Of a stretch of DNA of 64,000 bases, positions 10,399 through 21,391 are shown one piece after another; within the stretch, counting starts at the first letter, position 1, and each line of letters starts with the position of its first letter. The DNA lies in NCBI GenBank assembly GCA_949752795.1, contig OX457064.1, forward strand, positions 39,056,368-39,120,367, read 5' to 3'. Source of the stretch: Hyperoodon ampullatus. Taxonomy: Eukaryota; Chordata; Mammalia; Artiodactyla; Ziphiidae. The notes under the pieces are model-generated. The model saw only the letters and a program-made list of their open reading frames with translations, did not search any database and had not been told where the DNA came from. Position numbers and translations under genes: made by a program.

Positions 10399-13300
10399 TT
10401 AAATTCCATATATATGTGTTAGCATACGGTATTTGTCTTTCTCTTTCTGACTTACTTCACTCTGTATGACAGACTCTAGGTCTATCCACCTCATTACAAA
10501 TAGCTCAGTTTCGTTTCTTTTTATGGCTGAGTAATATTCCATTGTATATATGTGCCACATCTTCTTTATCCATTCATCCGATGATGGAAACTTAGGTTGT
10601 TTCCAGCTCTGGGCTATTGTGAATAGAGCTGCAATGAACATTTTGGTACATGTCTCTTTTTGAATTATGGTTTTCTCAGGGTATATGCCTAGTAGTGGGA
10701 TTGCTGGGTCATATGGTAGTTCTATTTTTAGTTTTTTAAGGAACCTCCATACTGTTCTCCATAGTGGCTGTACCAATTCACATTCCCACCAGCAGTGCAA
10801 GAGTGTTCCCTTTTCTCCACACCCTCTCCAGCATTTATTGTTTCTAGATTTCTTGATGATGGCCATTCTGACTGGTGTGAGATGATATCTCATTGTAGTT
10901 TTGATTTGCATTTCTCTAATGATTAATGATGTTGAGCATTTTTTCATGTGTTTGTTGGCAGTCTGTATATCTTCTTTGGAGAAATGCCTATTTAAGTCTT
11001 CTGCCCATTTTTGGATTGGGTTGTTTGTTTTTTTGCTATTGAGCTGCATGAGCTGTTTATAAATTTTGGAGATTAATCCTTTGTCAGTTGCTTCATTTGC
11101 AAATATTTTCTCCCATTCTGTGGGTTGTCTTTTGGTCTTGTTTATGGTTTCCTTTGCTGTGCAAAAGCTTTGAAGTTTCATTAGGTCCCATTTGTTTATC
11201 TTTGTTTTTAGTTCCATTTCTCTAGGAGGTGGGTCCAAAAGGATCTTGCTGTGATTTATGTCATAGAGTGTTCTACCTATGTTTTCCTCTAAGAGTTTGA
11301 TAGTTTCTGGCCTTACATTTAGGTCTTTAATCCATTTTGAGCTTATTTTTGTGTATGGTGTTAGGGAATGATCTAATCTCATACTTTTACATGTCCCTGT
11401 CCAGTTTTCCCAGCACCACTTATTGAAGAGGCTGTCCTTTCTCCACTGTACATTCCTGCCTCCTTTATCAAAAATAAGTTGGCCATATGTGCGTGGGTTT
11501 ATCTCTGGGCTTTCTATCCTGATCCACTGATCTATCTTTCTGCTTTTATGCCAGTACCACACTGTCTTAATTACTGTAGCTTTGTAGTATAGTCTGAAGT
11601 CAGGCAGCCTGATTCCTCCAGCTCCGTTTTTCATTCTCAAGATTGCTTTGGCTATTCGGGGTCTTTTGTTTTTCCAAACAAATTTTGAAATTTTTTGTTC
11701 TACTTCTGTGAAAAATGCCAGTGGTAGTTTGATAGGGATTGCATTGAATCTGTAGATTGCTTTGGGTAGTAGAGTCATTTTCACAATATTGATTCTTCCA
11801 ATCCAGGAGCATGGTATATCTCTCCATCTATTTATATCATCTTTAATTTCTTTCATCAGTGTCTTATAATTTTCTGCATACAGGTCTTTTGTCTCCTTAG
11901 GTAGGTTTATTCCTAGATATTTTATTCTTTTTGTTGCAATGGTAAATGGGAGTGTTTTCTTGATTTCATTTTCAGATTTTTCATCATTAGTGTACAGGAA
12001 TGCCAGAGATTTCTGTGCATTAATTTTGTATCCTGCTACTTTACCAAATTCATTGATTAGCTCTAGTAGTTTTTCGGTAGCATCTTTAGGATTCTCTATG
12101 TATAGTATCATGTCATCTGCAAACAGTGACAGCTTTACTTCTTCTTTTCCAATTTGGATTCCTTTTATTTCCTTTTCTTCTCTGATTGCTGTGGCTAAAA
12201 CTTCCAAAACTAGGTTGAATAAGAGTGGTGAGAGTGGGCAGCCTTGTCTTGTTCCTGATCTTAGTGGAAATGGTTTCAGTTTTTCACCATTGAGGACAAT
12301 GTTGGCTGTGGGTTTGTCATATATGGCCTTTATTATGTTGAGGAAAGTTCCCTCTATGCCTACTTTCTGCAGGGTTTTTATCATAAATGGGTGTTGAATT
12401 TTGTCGAAAGCTTTCTCTGCATCTATTGAGATGATCATATGGTTTTTCTCCTTCAACTTGTTAATATGGTGTATCACATTGATTGATTTGCGTATATTGA
12501 AGAATCCTTGCATTCCTGGAATAAACCCCACTTGATCATGGTGTATGATCCTTTTAATGTGCTGTTGGATTCTGTTTGCTAGTATTTTGTTGAGGATTTT
12601 TGCATCTATGTTCATCAGTGATATTGGCCTGTAGTTTTCTTTCTTTGTGACATCCTTGCCTGGTTTTGGTATCAAGGTGATGGTGGCCTCGTAGAATGAG
12701 TTTGGGAGTGTTCCTTCCTCTGATATTGTTTGGAAGAGTTTGAGAAGGATGGGTGTTAGCTCTTCTCTAAATGTTTGATAGAATTCGCCTGTGAAGCCAT
12801 CTGGTCCTGGGCTTTTGTTTGATGGAAGATTTTTAATCACAGTTTCAATTTCAGTGCTTGTGATTGGTCTATTCATATTTTCTATTTCTTCCTGAGTCAG
12901 TCTTGGTAGGTTGTGCATTTCTAAGAATTTGTCCATTTCTTCCAGGTTGTCCATTTTATTGGCATAGAGTTGCTTATAGTAATCTCTCATGATCTTTTGT
13001 ATTTCTGCAGTGTCAGTTGTTACTTCTCCTTTTTCATTTCTAATTCTACTGATTTGAGTCTTCTCCCTTCTTTTCTTGATGAGTCTGGCTAATGGTTTGT
13101 CAATTTTGTTTATCTTCTCAAAGAACCAGCTTTTAGTTTGGTTGATCTTTGCTATCGTTTCCTTCATTTCTTTTTCATTTATTTCTGATCTGATCTTTAT
13201 GATTTCTTTCCTTCTGCTAACTTTGGGGGTTTTTTGTTCTTCTTTCTCTAATTGCTTTAGGTGCAGGGTCAGGTTGTTTACTCGAAATGTTTCCTGTTTC

Positions 13301-14217
13301 TTAAGGTGGGATTGTATTGCTATAAACTTCCCCCTTAGAACTGCTTTTGCTGCGTCCCATAGGTTTTGGGTCGTCGTGTCTCCATTGTCATTTGTTTCTA
13401 AGTATTTCTTAATTTCCTCTTTGATTTCTTCAGTGATCACTTCATTATTGAGTAGTGTATTGTTTAGCCTCCATGTGTTTGTATTTTTTACAGATCTTTT
13501 CCTGTAATTGATGTCTAGTCTCATAGCATTGTGGTCGGAAAAGATACTTGATACAATTTCAATTTTCTTAAATTTACCAAGGCTTGATTTGTGACCCAAG
13601 ATATGATCTATCCTGGAGAATGTTCCATGAGCACTTGAGAAAAATGTGTATTCTGTTGTTTTTGGGTGGAATGTCCTATAAATATCAATTAAGTCCATCT
13701 TGTTTAATGTATCATTTAAAGCTTGTGTTTCCTTATTTATTTTCATTTTGGATGATCTGTCCATTGGTGAAAGTGGGGTGTTAAAGTCCCCTACTATGAT
13801 TGTGTTACTGTCGATTTCCCCTTTTATGGCTGTTAGTATTTGCCTTATGTATTGAGGTGCTCCTATGTTGGGTGCATAAATATTTACAATTGTTATATCT
13901 TCTTCTTGGATCGATCTCTTTATCGTTATGTAGTGTCCTTCTTTGTCTCTTCTAATAGTCTTTATTTTAAAGTCTATTTTGTCTGATATAAGAATTGCTA
14001 CTCCAGCTTTCTTTTGATTTCCATTTGCATGGAATATCTTTTTCCATCCCCTTACTTTCAATCTGTATGTGTCTCTAGGTCTGAAGTGGGTCTCTTGTAG
14101 ACAGCATATATATGGGTCTTGTTTTTGTATCCATTCAGCCACTCTGTGTCTTTTGGTGGGAGCATTTAGTCCATTTACATTTAAGGTAATTATTGATATG
14201 TATGTTCCTATTCCCAT
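10399..14217 (-). CDS. L1 ORF2p endonuclease/reverse transcriptase, intact (Y1)
   Basis: It encodes 1272 residues, close to the 1275 of human ORF2p. The start is ATG ([16 protein letters not shown]), 58 nt after ORF1. ORF2p nicks DNA and primes reverse transcription of L1 RNA at the nick. The apurinic-endonuclease-like domain (about 1-235) shows TLNVNGLN, the LQETH glutamate, GDFNTPLSP and SDHNAMRL. The RT domain (about 490-780) has [23 protein letters not shown] and the catalytic FADD at residues 699-702. The C-terminal Cys/His motif is C-x3-C-x7-H-x4-C ([14 protein letters not shown]...). All listed key residues are present. On sequence alone it could be functional, although its own ORF1 is broken. 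Expression and activity are not shown. Confidence 0.95.
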   Translation of the reverse strand: MGIGTYISIITLNVNGLNAPTKRHRVAEWIQKQDPYICCLQETHFRPRDTYRLKVRGWKKIFHANGNQKKAGVAILISDKIDFKIKTIRRDKEGHYITIKRSIQEEDITIVNIYAPNIGAPQYIRQILTAIKGEIDSNTIIVGDFNTPLSPMDRSSKMKINKETQALNDTLNKMDLIDIYRTFHPKTTEYTFFSSAHGTFSRIDHILGHKSSLGKFKKIEIVSSIFSDHNAMRLDINYRKRSVKNTNTWRLNNTLLNNEVITEEIKEEIKKYLETNDNGDTTTQNLWDAAKAVLRGKFIAIQSHLKKQETFRVNNLTLHLKQLEKEEQKTPKVSRRKEIIKIRSEINEKEMKETIAKINQTKSWFFEKINKIDKPLARLIKKRREKTQISRIRNEKGEVTTDTAEIQKIMRDYYKQLYANKMDNLEEMDKFLEMHNLPRLTQEEIENMNRPITSTEIETVIKNLPSNKSPGPDGFTGEFYQTFREELTPILLKLFQTISEEGTLPNSFYEATITLIPKPGKDVTKKENYRPISLMNIDAKILNKILANRIQQHIKRIIHHDQVGFIPGMQGFFNIRKSINVIHHINKLKEKNHMIISIDAEKAFDKIQHPFMIKTLQKVGIEGTFLNIIKAIYDKPTANIVLNGEKLKPFPLRSGTRQGCPLSPLLFNLVLEVLATAIREEKEIKGIQIGKEEVKLSLFADDMILYIENPKDATEKLLELINEFGKVAGYKINAQKSLAFLYTNDEKSENEIKKTLPFTIATKRIKYLGINLPKETKDLYAENYKTLMKEIKDDINRWRDIPCSWIGRINIVKMTLLPKAIYRFNAIPIKLPLAFFTEVEQKISKFVWKNKRPRIAKAILRMKNGAGGIRLPDFRLYYKATVIKTVWYWHKSRKIDQWIRIESPEINPRTYGQLIFDKGGRNVQWRKDSLFNKWCWENWTGTCKSMRLDHSLTPYTKISSKWIKDLNVRPETIKLLEENIGRTLYDINHSKILLDPPPREMELKTKINKWDLMKLQSFCTAKETINKTKRQPTEWEKIFANEATDKGLISKIYKQLMQLNSKKTNNPIQKWAEDLNRHFSKEDIQTANKHMKKCSTSLIIREMQIKTTMRYHLTPVRMAIIKKSRNNKCWRGCGEKGTLLHCWWECELVQPLWRTVWRFLKKLKIELPYDPAIPLLGIYPEKTIIQKETCTKMFIAALFTIAQSWKQPKFPSSDEWIKKMWHIYTMEYYSAIKRNETELFVMRWIDLESVIQSEVSQKEKDKYRMLTHIYGI

Positions 14218-14275
14218 TTCCTTAATGGCTTTGGGTTCGTTATTGTAGGTATAGTCCTTCTGTTGTGTTTCTTGC

Positions 14276-15191
14276 CTAGAGAAGTTCCTTTAGCATTTGT
14301 TGTAAAGCTGGTTTGGTGGTGCTGAACTCTCTCAGCTTTTGCTTGTCTGTAAACGTTTTAATTTCTCCATCAAATCTGAATGAGATCCTTGCTGGGTAGA
14401 GTAATCTTGGTTGCAGGTTTCTCTCCTTCATCACTTTAATTATGTCCTGCCACTCCCTTCTGGCTTGTAGAGTTTCTGCTGAGAGATCAGCTGTTAACCT
14501 GATGGGGATTCCCTTGTGTGTTATTTGTTGTTTTTCCCTTGCTGCTTTTAATATGATTTCTTTGTGTTTAATTTTTGACAGTTTGATTAATATGTGTCTT
14601 GGCGTATTTCTTCTTGGATTTATTCTGTATGGGACTCTCTGTGCCTCCTGGACTTGATTAACTATTTCCTTTCCCCATATTAGGGAAGTTTTCAACTATA
14701 ATCTCTTCAAATATTTTCTCAGTCCCTTTCTTTTTCTCTTCTTCTTCTGGAACCCCTATAATTCGAATGTTGGTGCGTTTAATGTTGTCCCAGAGGTCTC
14801 TGAGACTGTCCTCTGTTCTTTTCATTCTTTTTTCTTTATTTTTCTCTGCATCAGTTATTTCCACTATTTTATCTTCCACCTCACTTATCCGTTCTTCTGC
14901 CTCAGTTATTCTGCTATTGATCCCATCTAGAGTATTTTTCATTTCATTTATTGTGTTTTTAATCGATGCTTGATTCATCTTTAGTTCTTCTAGGTCCTTG
15001 TTAACTGTTTCTTGCATATTGTCTATTCTATTTCCAAGATTTTGGATCTGGGAAATAGAATCTTGGATCAGCTTTACTATCATTATTCTGAATTCTTTTT
15101 CAGGTAGACTGCCTATTACCTCTTCATTTGTTAGGTCTGGTAGGTTTTTATCTTGCTCCTTCACCTGCTGTGTGTTTTTCTGCTTTCTCAT
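14276..15191 (-). pseudogene. L1 ORF1p gene with single frameshift (Y1)
   Basis: The frame starts at ATG 15191 (MRKQKNTQQVKEQ) and reads 177 codons through the coiled coil and into the RNA-recognition domain. It then shifts at a C run on the plus strand (14673-14676, four C where Y2 has three G on the sense strand) and stops at 14658. The remaining C-terminal part continues in the next frame to 14276. Total length is 916 nt against 915 in Y2, so one extra base is the only length difference. ORF1p is the trimeric RNA chaperone needed for L1 retrotransposition. The truncated product would lack the C-terminal domain. A homopolymer sequencing error is an alternative. Confidence 0.92.
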
Positions 15192-17352
15192 TTTGCTTAT
15201 GTTACTGTGTTTGGGGTCTCCTTTTTGCAGGCTGCAGATTCGTAGTTCCCGTTGTTTTTGGTGTCTGTCCCTCGTGGCTAAGGTTGTTTCAGTAGGTTGT
15301 GTAGGCTTCCTGGTGGGGGGGACTAATGCCTGTGTTCTGGTGGTTGAAGCTCGATCTTGTCTTTCTGGTGGACAGGTCCACGTCTGGTGGTGTGTTTTGG
15401 GGTGCCTGTGGCCTTATTATGTTTTTAGGTATCCTCTCTTCTAATGGGTGGGGTTGTGTTCCTGCCTTGCTAGTTGCTTGGCATAGGGTGACCAGCACTG
15501 TAGCTTGCTGGTCGTTGGCTGAAGCTGGGTGCTGGTGTTGAGATGGAGATCCCTGGGAGATTTTCGCTGCTTGATATTATGTGGAGCTGGGAAGTCTCTT
15601 GTGGACCCGTGTCCTGAAGTTGGCTCTCCCACTTCAGAGGCACAGCACTGACTCCTGGCTGCAGCACCAAGAGCCTTTCATCCACCCGGCTCAGAATAAC
15701 AGTGAGAAAAAGTAGAAAGAAAAAATTAGTAGAAGAAAGAAAGAGAGATTGAAAGAAAGGAAGAAGGGAAGTAAGGAAGGAAGGAAGAAAGAAAGAAAGG
15801 AGGGAGGGAGGAAGGATGGAAAGAAAGGAAAGAAAGGAGGGAGGGAGGGAGGAATGAAAGCAAAAGGAAGAGTGAATGGAAGAAGAGAGGGAGGGAGGGA
15901 GGAAGGAAAGAAAGAAAGAAAGACAGGAGGGAGGGAGGGAGGGAGGAAGGAAAGAAAAAGAAAGTGGAAAGAAGAAGGGTGGGAGGGAGGGAGGGATGGA
16001 GGAAAGAAAAAGAAAGAAGGAAAGGAGGAGCAGAGGGAGGGAGGGAGGAAGGGAAGGGAGGAAAAAAAGAAAGAGCAGGTAAAATAAAATAGAATAAAGT
16101 ATGAAATATAGTAGCGTTATTAAAATTAAAAAGTAATTATTGAAAAAAAACACGGACCGAAAGAACCCTGGGACATATGGTGGAAGCAAAGCTATACAGA
16201 GAGAATCTTACACAGAAGATTACACATACACATTCACAAAAAGAGAGCAGGGGGAAAAATCAAAAATCTTGCTCTCCAAGTCCACCTCCTCGATTTGGGA
16301 TAATTCGTTGTAAAAAGAGGAAAAGGGCGAAAAGTCTGAAATCTTGCTAAGTCCACCTCCTTAATTTGAGATAATTCGTTGTAAAAAGAGGAAAAAAAAA
16401 AGGGGGGGGGGGGAAAGTCTTAAATCTTGTCCTCAAGGTCCACTTCCTCAATTTGGGATGATTCGCTGTCCATTCATGCACTCCACAGACGCAGGGCACA
16501 TCAAATGGACCGTGGAGCTTTAATCCGCTGCCTCGGAGGCTGCACAGAGAGATTTCCCTGTCTCTGCTCTCACAGCTCCCGGGTCTCAGCCTTGGACCTG
16601 GCCCCGCCTCTGCGCGTAGGTCGCCGGAGGGCGTCCGTTCTTCGCTCAGACAGGACGGGTTTAAAGGAGCCGCTGATTCGGGGGCTCTGGCTCACTCAGG
16701 CAGAGGGGAGGGAGGGGAATGCCCTCTCCTCGCGCACCAGGCAACAAAAGGGAAAAAAGTCTCTTGCCTCTCCGGTAGCTCCAGACCCTTTCCCCGGACT
16801 CCCTCCGGGCTAGCACTAACCCCTTCAGGGTCTCTTCCTGCCGCCAGCCCCAGACCTCTCCCTGCGCTCCGACTGAAAGCCGATACCCGAGCCTCAGCTC
16901 CCAGCCCCGCCCGCCCTGGCGGCCGAGCAGACAAGTCTCTCGGGCTGGTGTGTGCCTGAGGGCACCGATCCTCTGTGCCAAAATCTCTCTGCTTTGCCCT
17001 CCACACCCCTGTTGCTGTGCTCTCCTCCGCTACTCCGAAGCTTTCCCCCTCCGCCACCTGCAGTCTCCGCCCTCGAAGGGGCTTGTAGTGTGTAGAAACC
17101 TTCCCTCCTTCACGGCTCCCTCCCACTGGTGCAGGTCCCGTCCATATCCTATTGTCTCTGTTTATTCTTTTTTTCTTTTGACCTACCCAGGTATGTGGGG
17201 AGTTTCTTGCCTTTTGGGGGGTCTGAGGTCTTCTGTCAGCGTTCAGTAGGTGTTCTGTTGGAGTTGTTCCACGTGTAGATGAATTTCTGATGTATCTGTG
17301 GGGAGGAAGGTGATCTCCGCATCTTACTCTTCCGCCATCTTCCTCCGGCTCC
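15192..17352 (-). promoter_or_regulatory. L1 5'UTR/internal promoter (Y1)
   Basis: This is the region between the 5' end of Y1 and the ORF1 ATG. The 5' 700 bp (about 16450-17352) is GC- and CpG-rich, as expected for an L1 internal promoter. A YY1-like AAGATGGCGG lies 11-20 bp inside the 5' end (plus strand 17332-17341). In human L1 a YY1 site at the same place positions transcription start. By homology the promoter should fire leftward. It contains the 784 bp low-complexity block at 15661-16444. Confidence 0.8.
15661..16444 (-). repeat. Extra 5'UTR block: purine tract plus tandem 75-80 bp units
   Basis: This block is absent from Y2, whose sequence joins the equivalents of 15660 and 16445 directly. 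Its left half (about 15705-16086) is a long GGAA/GGGA/GAAA tract with almost only purines on the plus strand. Its right part holds imperfect tandem copies of a unit with TCCACCTCCTCGATTTGGGA and AATTCGTTGTAAAAAGAGG at about 16278 and 16350, with a third related copy at about 16438 that continues into shared 5'UTR. A run of G is at about 16400-16412. Confidence 0.85.
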
Positions 17353-18224
17353 CCTTCATTTCTTTTTCATTTATTTCTGATCTGATCTTTATGAGTTCTT
17401 TCCTTCTGCTAACTTTGGGGGGGGGGGTTGTTCTTTTTTCTCTAATTGCTTTAGGTGTAAGGTTAGGTTATTTATTTGAGATGTTTCTTGTTTCTTGAGG
17501 TAGGACTGAATTGCTATAAACTTCCCTCTTAGAACTGATTTTGCTGCATCCCATAAGTTTTGGATTGTCGTGTTTTCATTGTCATTTGTTTCTAGGTATT
17601 TTTGGATTTCCTCTTTGATTTCTTCAGTGATCTCTTGGTTATTTAGGAGTATATTGCTTAGCCTCCATGTGTTTGTATTTTTTTAAGACTTTTTCCTGTA
17701 ACTGATATCCAGTCTCATAGCATTGTGGTCGGAAAAGATACTTGATATGATTTCAATTTTCTTCAATTTACCAAGGCTTGAATTGTGGCCCAAGATATGA
17801 TCTATCCTGGAGAATGTTCCATGAGCACTTGAGAAGAAAGTGTATTCTGTTGTTTTTGGACGGAATGTCCTATAAATATCAATTAAGTCCATCTTGTATA
17901 ATGTATCACTTAAAGCTTGTGTTTCCTTATTTATTTTCATTTTGGATGATCTGTCCATTGGTGAAAGTGGGGTGTTAAAGTCCCCTACTATGATTGTGTT
18001 ACTGTCAATTTCCCCTTTTCTGTCTCTTAGCATTTGCCTTATGTATTGATGTGCTCCTATGTTGGGTGCATAAATATTTAAAATTGTTATATCTTCTTCT
18101 TGGATTGACACCTTGATCATTATGTAGTGTCCTTCTCGGTCTCTTGTAATACTCTTTATTTTAAAGTCTATTTTGTCTGATAAAAGAATTGCTACTCCAG
18201 TTTCTTTTCATTTCCATTTGCATG

Positions 18225-21200
18225 AGAGATTACTAAAAGCAACTATATGCCAGTAAAATGGACAACTTGGAAGAAATGGACAAATTCTTAGAAAAGCACA
18301 ACCTTCTGAGATTGAGCCAGGAAGAAATAGAAAATGTAAACAGACCAATCAAAAGCACTGAAATTGAGACTGTGATTAAAAATCTTCAACCAAACTAAAG
18401 CCCAGCACCAGATGATTTCACAGGCGAATTCTATCAACATTTAGAGAAGAGCTAACACCTATCCTTCTCAAACTCTTCCACAATATAGCAGAGGGAGGAA
18501 CACTCCCAAACTCATTCTACGAGGCTACCATCACCCTGATACCAAAACCAGAAAAAGATGTCACAAAGAAAGAATACTACAGGTCAATATCACTGATGAA
18601 CATAGATGCAAAAATCCTCAACAAAATACTAGCAAACAGAATCCAACAGCACATTAAAAGGATCATACACCATGATCAAGTAGGGTTTATCCCAGGAATG
18701 CAAGGATTCTTCAGTATAGGCAAATCAGTCAATGTTAAACCACATTAACAAATTGATGGATAAAAACCATATGATCATCTCAACAGATGCAGAAAAAGCT
18801 TTTGACAAAATTCAACATCCATTTATGATAAAAACCCTCCAGAAAGTAGGCATAGAGGGAACTTGCCTCAACATAATAAAGGCCATATATGACAAACTTA
18901 CAGCCAACATCATTCTCAATGGTGAAAAACTGAAACCATTTCCATTAAGATCAGGAACAAGACAATATTGCCCACTCTCACCATTATTATTCAACATAGT
19001 TTTGGAAGTTTTAGCCACAGCCATCAGAGAAGGAAAAGAAATAAAAGGAATCCAAACTGAAAAAGAAGAAGTAAAACTGTCACTGTTTGCAGATGACATG
19101 ATACTATACATAGAGAATCCTAAAGACTCTACCAGAAAACTACTAGAGCTAATCAATGAATTTGGTAAAATATCAGGATACAAAATTAATGCAGAGAAAT
19201 CTCTTGCATTCCTATATACTAATGGTGAAAAATCTGAAAGAGAAATTAAGGAAACACTCCTATTTACCATTGCAACAAAAGGAATAAAATACCTAGCAAT
19301 AATCCTACCTAAGCAGACAAAAGACCTGTATGCAGAAAACTATAAGATGCTGATGAAAGAAATTAAAGATGATACAAACAGATGGAGAGATATACCATGT
19401 TCTTGGATTGGAAGAATCAACATCATGAAAATGAGTATAGTACCCAAGGCAATCTACAGATTCAAAATAATTCCTATCAAACTACCAATGGCATTTTTCA
19501 CAGAACTAGAACAAAAAATTTCACAATTTGTATAGAAACACAAAAGACCCTGAATAGCCAAAGCAATCTTGAGAAAGAAAAACAGAGCTGGAGAAATCAG
19601 GCTCCCTGACTTCAGACTATACTACAAAGCTACAGTAATCAGGACAGTATGGTACTGGCATAAAAACAGAAATATAGATCAATGGAACAGGATACAAAGC
19701 CCAGAGATAAACCCACGCACATATGGTCACCTTATCTTTGATAAAGGAGGCAAGAATATACAACGAGGAAAAGACAGCCTCTTCAATAAGTGGTGTTGGG
19801 AAAGCTGGACAGCTACATTAAACGAATGAAATTAGAACACTCCCTAACACCATACACAAAAATAAACTCAAACTGTATGAAAGATCTTAATGTAAGACAG
19901 GACACTATAAAAGTCTTAGAGGAAAACATAGGCAGAGCACTCTATGACATAAATCACAGAAAGATCCTTTTGGACCCACCTCCTAGAGAAATGGAAATAA
20001 AAACAAAAATAAACAAATGGGACCTAATGAAACTTAAAAGCTCTTGAACAGCAAAGGAAACCATAAATAAGACGGAGAGGCAACCCTCAGAATGGGAGAA
20101 ACTATTTACAAATGATGCACCTGACAAAGGACTAATCTCCAAAATTTACAAGCAGCTCATGCAGCTCAATATCAAAAAGACAAACAACCCAATCCAAAAA
20201 TGGGCAGAAGACCTAGATAGACATTTCTCCAAAGAAGATATACAGATTGCCAACAAACACATGAAAGAATGCTCAACATAATTAATCATTAGAGAAATGC
20301 ATATCAAAACTACAATGAGAGGGCTTCCCTGGTGGCGCAGTGGTTGAGAGTCCGCCTGCCAATGCAGGGGACATGGGTTCATGTCATGGTCCGGGAAGAT
20401 CCCACATGCCGTGAAGCAGCTGGTCCCATAAGTCATGGCCACTGAGCCTCGCATCCAGAGCCTGTGCTCTGCAATGGGAGAGGCCACAGCATTGAGAGGC
20501 CCGGGTACCACAAGAAAAAAAAAAAAAAACTACAATAAGATATCATCTCACACTGGTCAGAATGGCCATCATCAAAAAATCTGCAAACAATAAATGCTGG
20601 AAACAGTGTGGAGAAAAGGGAACCCTCTTGCACTGTTGGTGGGAATGTAAATTGATACAGCCACTATGGAGAACAGTATGGAGGTTCCTTAAAAAACCAT
20701 AAATAGAACTACCATATGACCCAGCAATCCCACTACTGGGCATATACCCTGAGAAAACCATAATTCAAAAAGAGTCATGTTCCACAATGTTCATTGCAGC
20801 TCTATTTGCAATAGCTAGGACATGGAAGCAACCTAAGTGTCCATCGACAGATGAATGGATAAAGAAGATGTGGCACACATATACAATGGAATGTTACTCA
20901 GCCATAAAAAGAAACAAAATTGAGTCACCATGAGGTGGATGGACCTAGAGTCTGTCATAGAGAGTGAAGTAAGTCAGAAAGAGAAAAACAAATACCATAT
21001 GCTAACACATATATATGGAATCATAAAAAAAAAAAAAGGTTCTAAAGAACCTAGGGGCAGGACAAGAATAAAGACACAGACATAGAGAATGGACTTGAGG
21101 ACATGGGGAGGGGGAAGGGGAAGGTAGGACGAAGTGAGAGAGTGGCATGGACATATATACACTGCCAAATGTAAAATAGAACACTAGTGGGAAGCAGCCA

Positions 21201-21375
21201 CATAGCACAGGGAGATCAGCTCGGTGCTTGGTGTCCACCTAGAGGGGTAGGAGGGAGACGCAAAGCGGAGGTGATATGGGGATATATGTACATGTATAGC
21301 TGATTCACTTTGTTATACAGCGGAAACTAACACACCATTGTAAAGCAATTATACTTCAATAAGGATATTTTTTAA
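18225..21375 (+). pseudogene. Plus-orientation arm of twin-primed L1 (ORF2 3' part and 3'UTR)
   Basis: This arm continues L1 ORF2 from the linker into the RT. The longest frame, 18732-19535 (267 aa), covers most of the RT domain with FADDMILY and a damaged [14 protein letters not shown] (G to Y). Further fragments are at 19569-19829 and 19790-20047. A CHR SINE interrupts the C-terminal region at 20321-20525. The 3'UTR ends CAATTATACTTCAATAAGGATATTTTTTAA just before the TSD. Several stops make it non-coding. Confidence 0.9.
20321..20525 (+). mobile_element. CHR-type SINE nested in L1
   Basis: A full-length CHR SINE begins at GGGCTTCCCTGGTGGCGCAG and ends in an A tail. The flanking L1 sequence AAAACTACAATGAGA (20306-20320) is repeated as AAAACTACAATAAGA (20526-20540), a 15 bp TSD with one mismatch. 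It postdates the twin-primed L1 that it interrupts. Confidence 0.93.
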
Positions 21376-21391
21376 AAAGTTATGTTTACTT

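Larger units (their letters stand above)
10058..17352 (-). mobile_element. Young full-length L1 (copy Y1)
   Basis: On the minus strand the order is 5'UTR (15192-17352), ORF1 (15191-14276, one frameshift), a 58 bp spacer, ORF2 (14217-10399, intact) and 3'UTR with an A tail (T run near 10053-10071 on plus). The TSD CCTTCATTTCTTTTT is at 10043-10057 and 17353-17367. It is inserted inside the inverted arm of an older L1, at the homologue of its own ORF2 position near 13160-13175. Length is about 7.3 kb, longer than Y2 because of a 784 bp extra block in the 5'UTR. The open ORF2 and long TSD indicate recent insertion. Confidence 0.95.
9863..21375 (+). mobile_element. Twin-primed (5'-inverted) L1, host of nested insertions
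   Basis: A perfect 16 bp TSD, AAAGTTATGTTTACTT, lies at 9847-9862 and 21376-21391. Between the copies, the left arm (9863-10057 plus 17353-18224) is L1 ORF2 5' sequence in minus orientation. The right arm (18225-21375) is L1 in plus orientation from the next ORF2 position to the 3' end. Both arms contain the same L1 position, CATGAGAGATTAC, at the outer-left and inner-right breakpoints. The inner junction at 18221-18224 shares CATG between arms. This is the classical twin-priming product. Y1 later split the left arm and a CHR SINE split the right arm. Confidence 0.93.

Noticed and set aside
11939..15444. Long plus-strand frames inside Y1 (for example 11939-12397, 13076-13507, 14998-15444)
   Set aside because: They are antisense shadows of ORF2 and ORF1. 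The same shadows recur opposite Y2 because the two elements are homologous.
15470..16189. 239-codon minus-strand frame and plus-strand Lys/Gly/Glu-rich frames
   Set aside because: These are readings of the purine/pyrimidine simple-sequence tract in the Y1 5'UTR.
16427..16813. Antisense frame in the Y1 5'UTR with a counterpart at 47804-48142 in Y2, considered as an ORF0-like gene
   Set aside because: The Y2 counterpart begins with TTG rather than ATG and start positions differ. GC-rich DNA has few stops, so open frames are expected. Not enough for an ORF0 claim.
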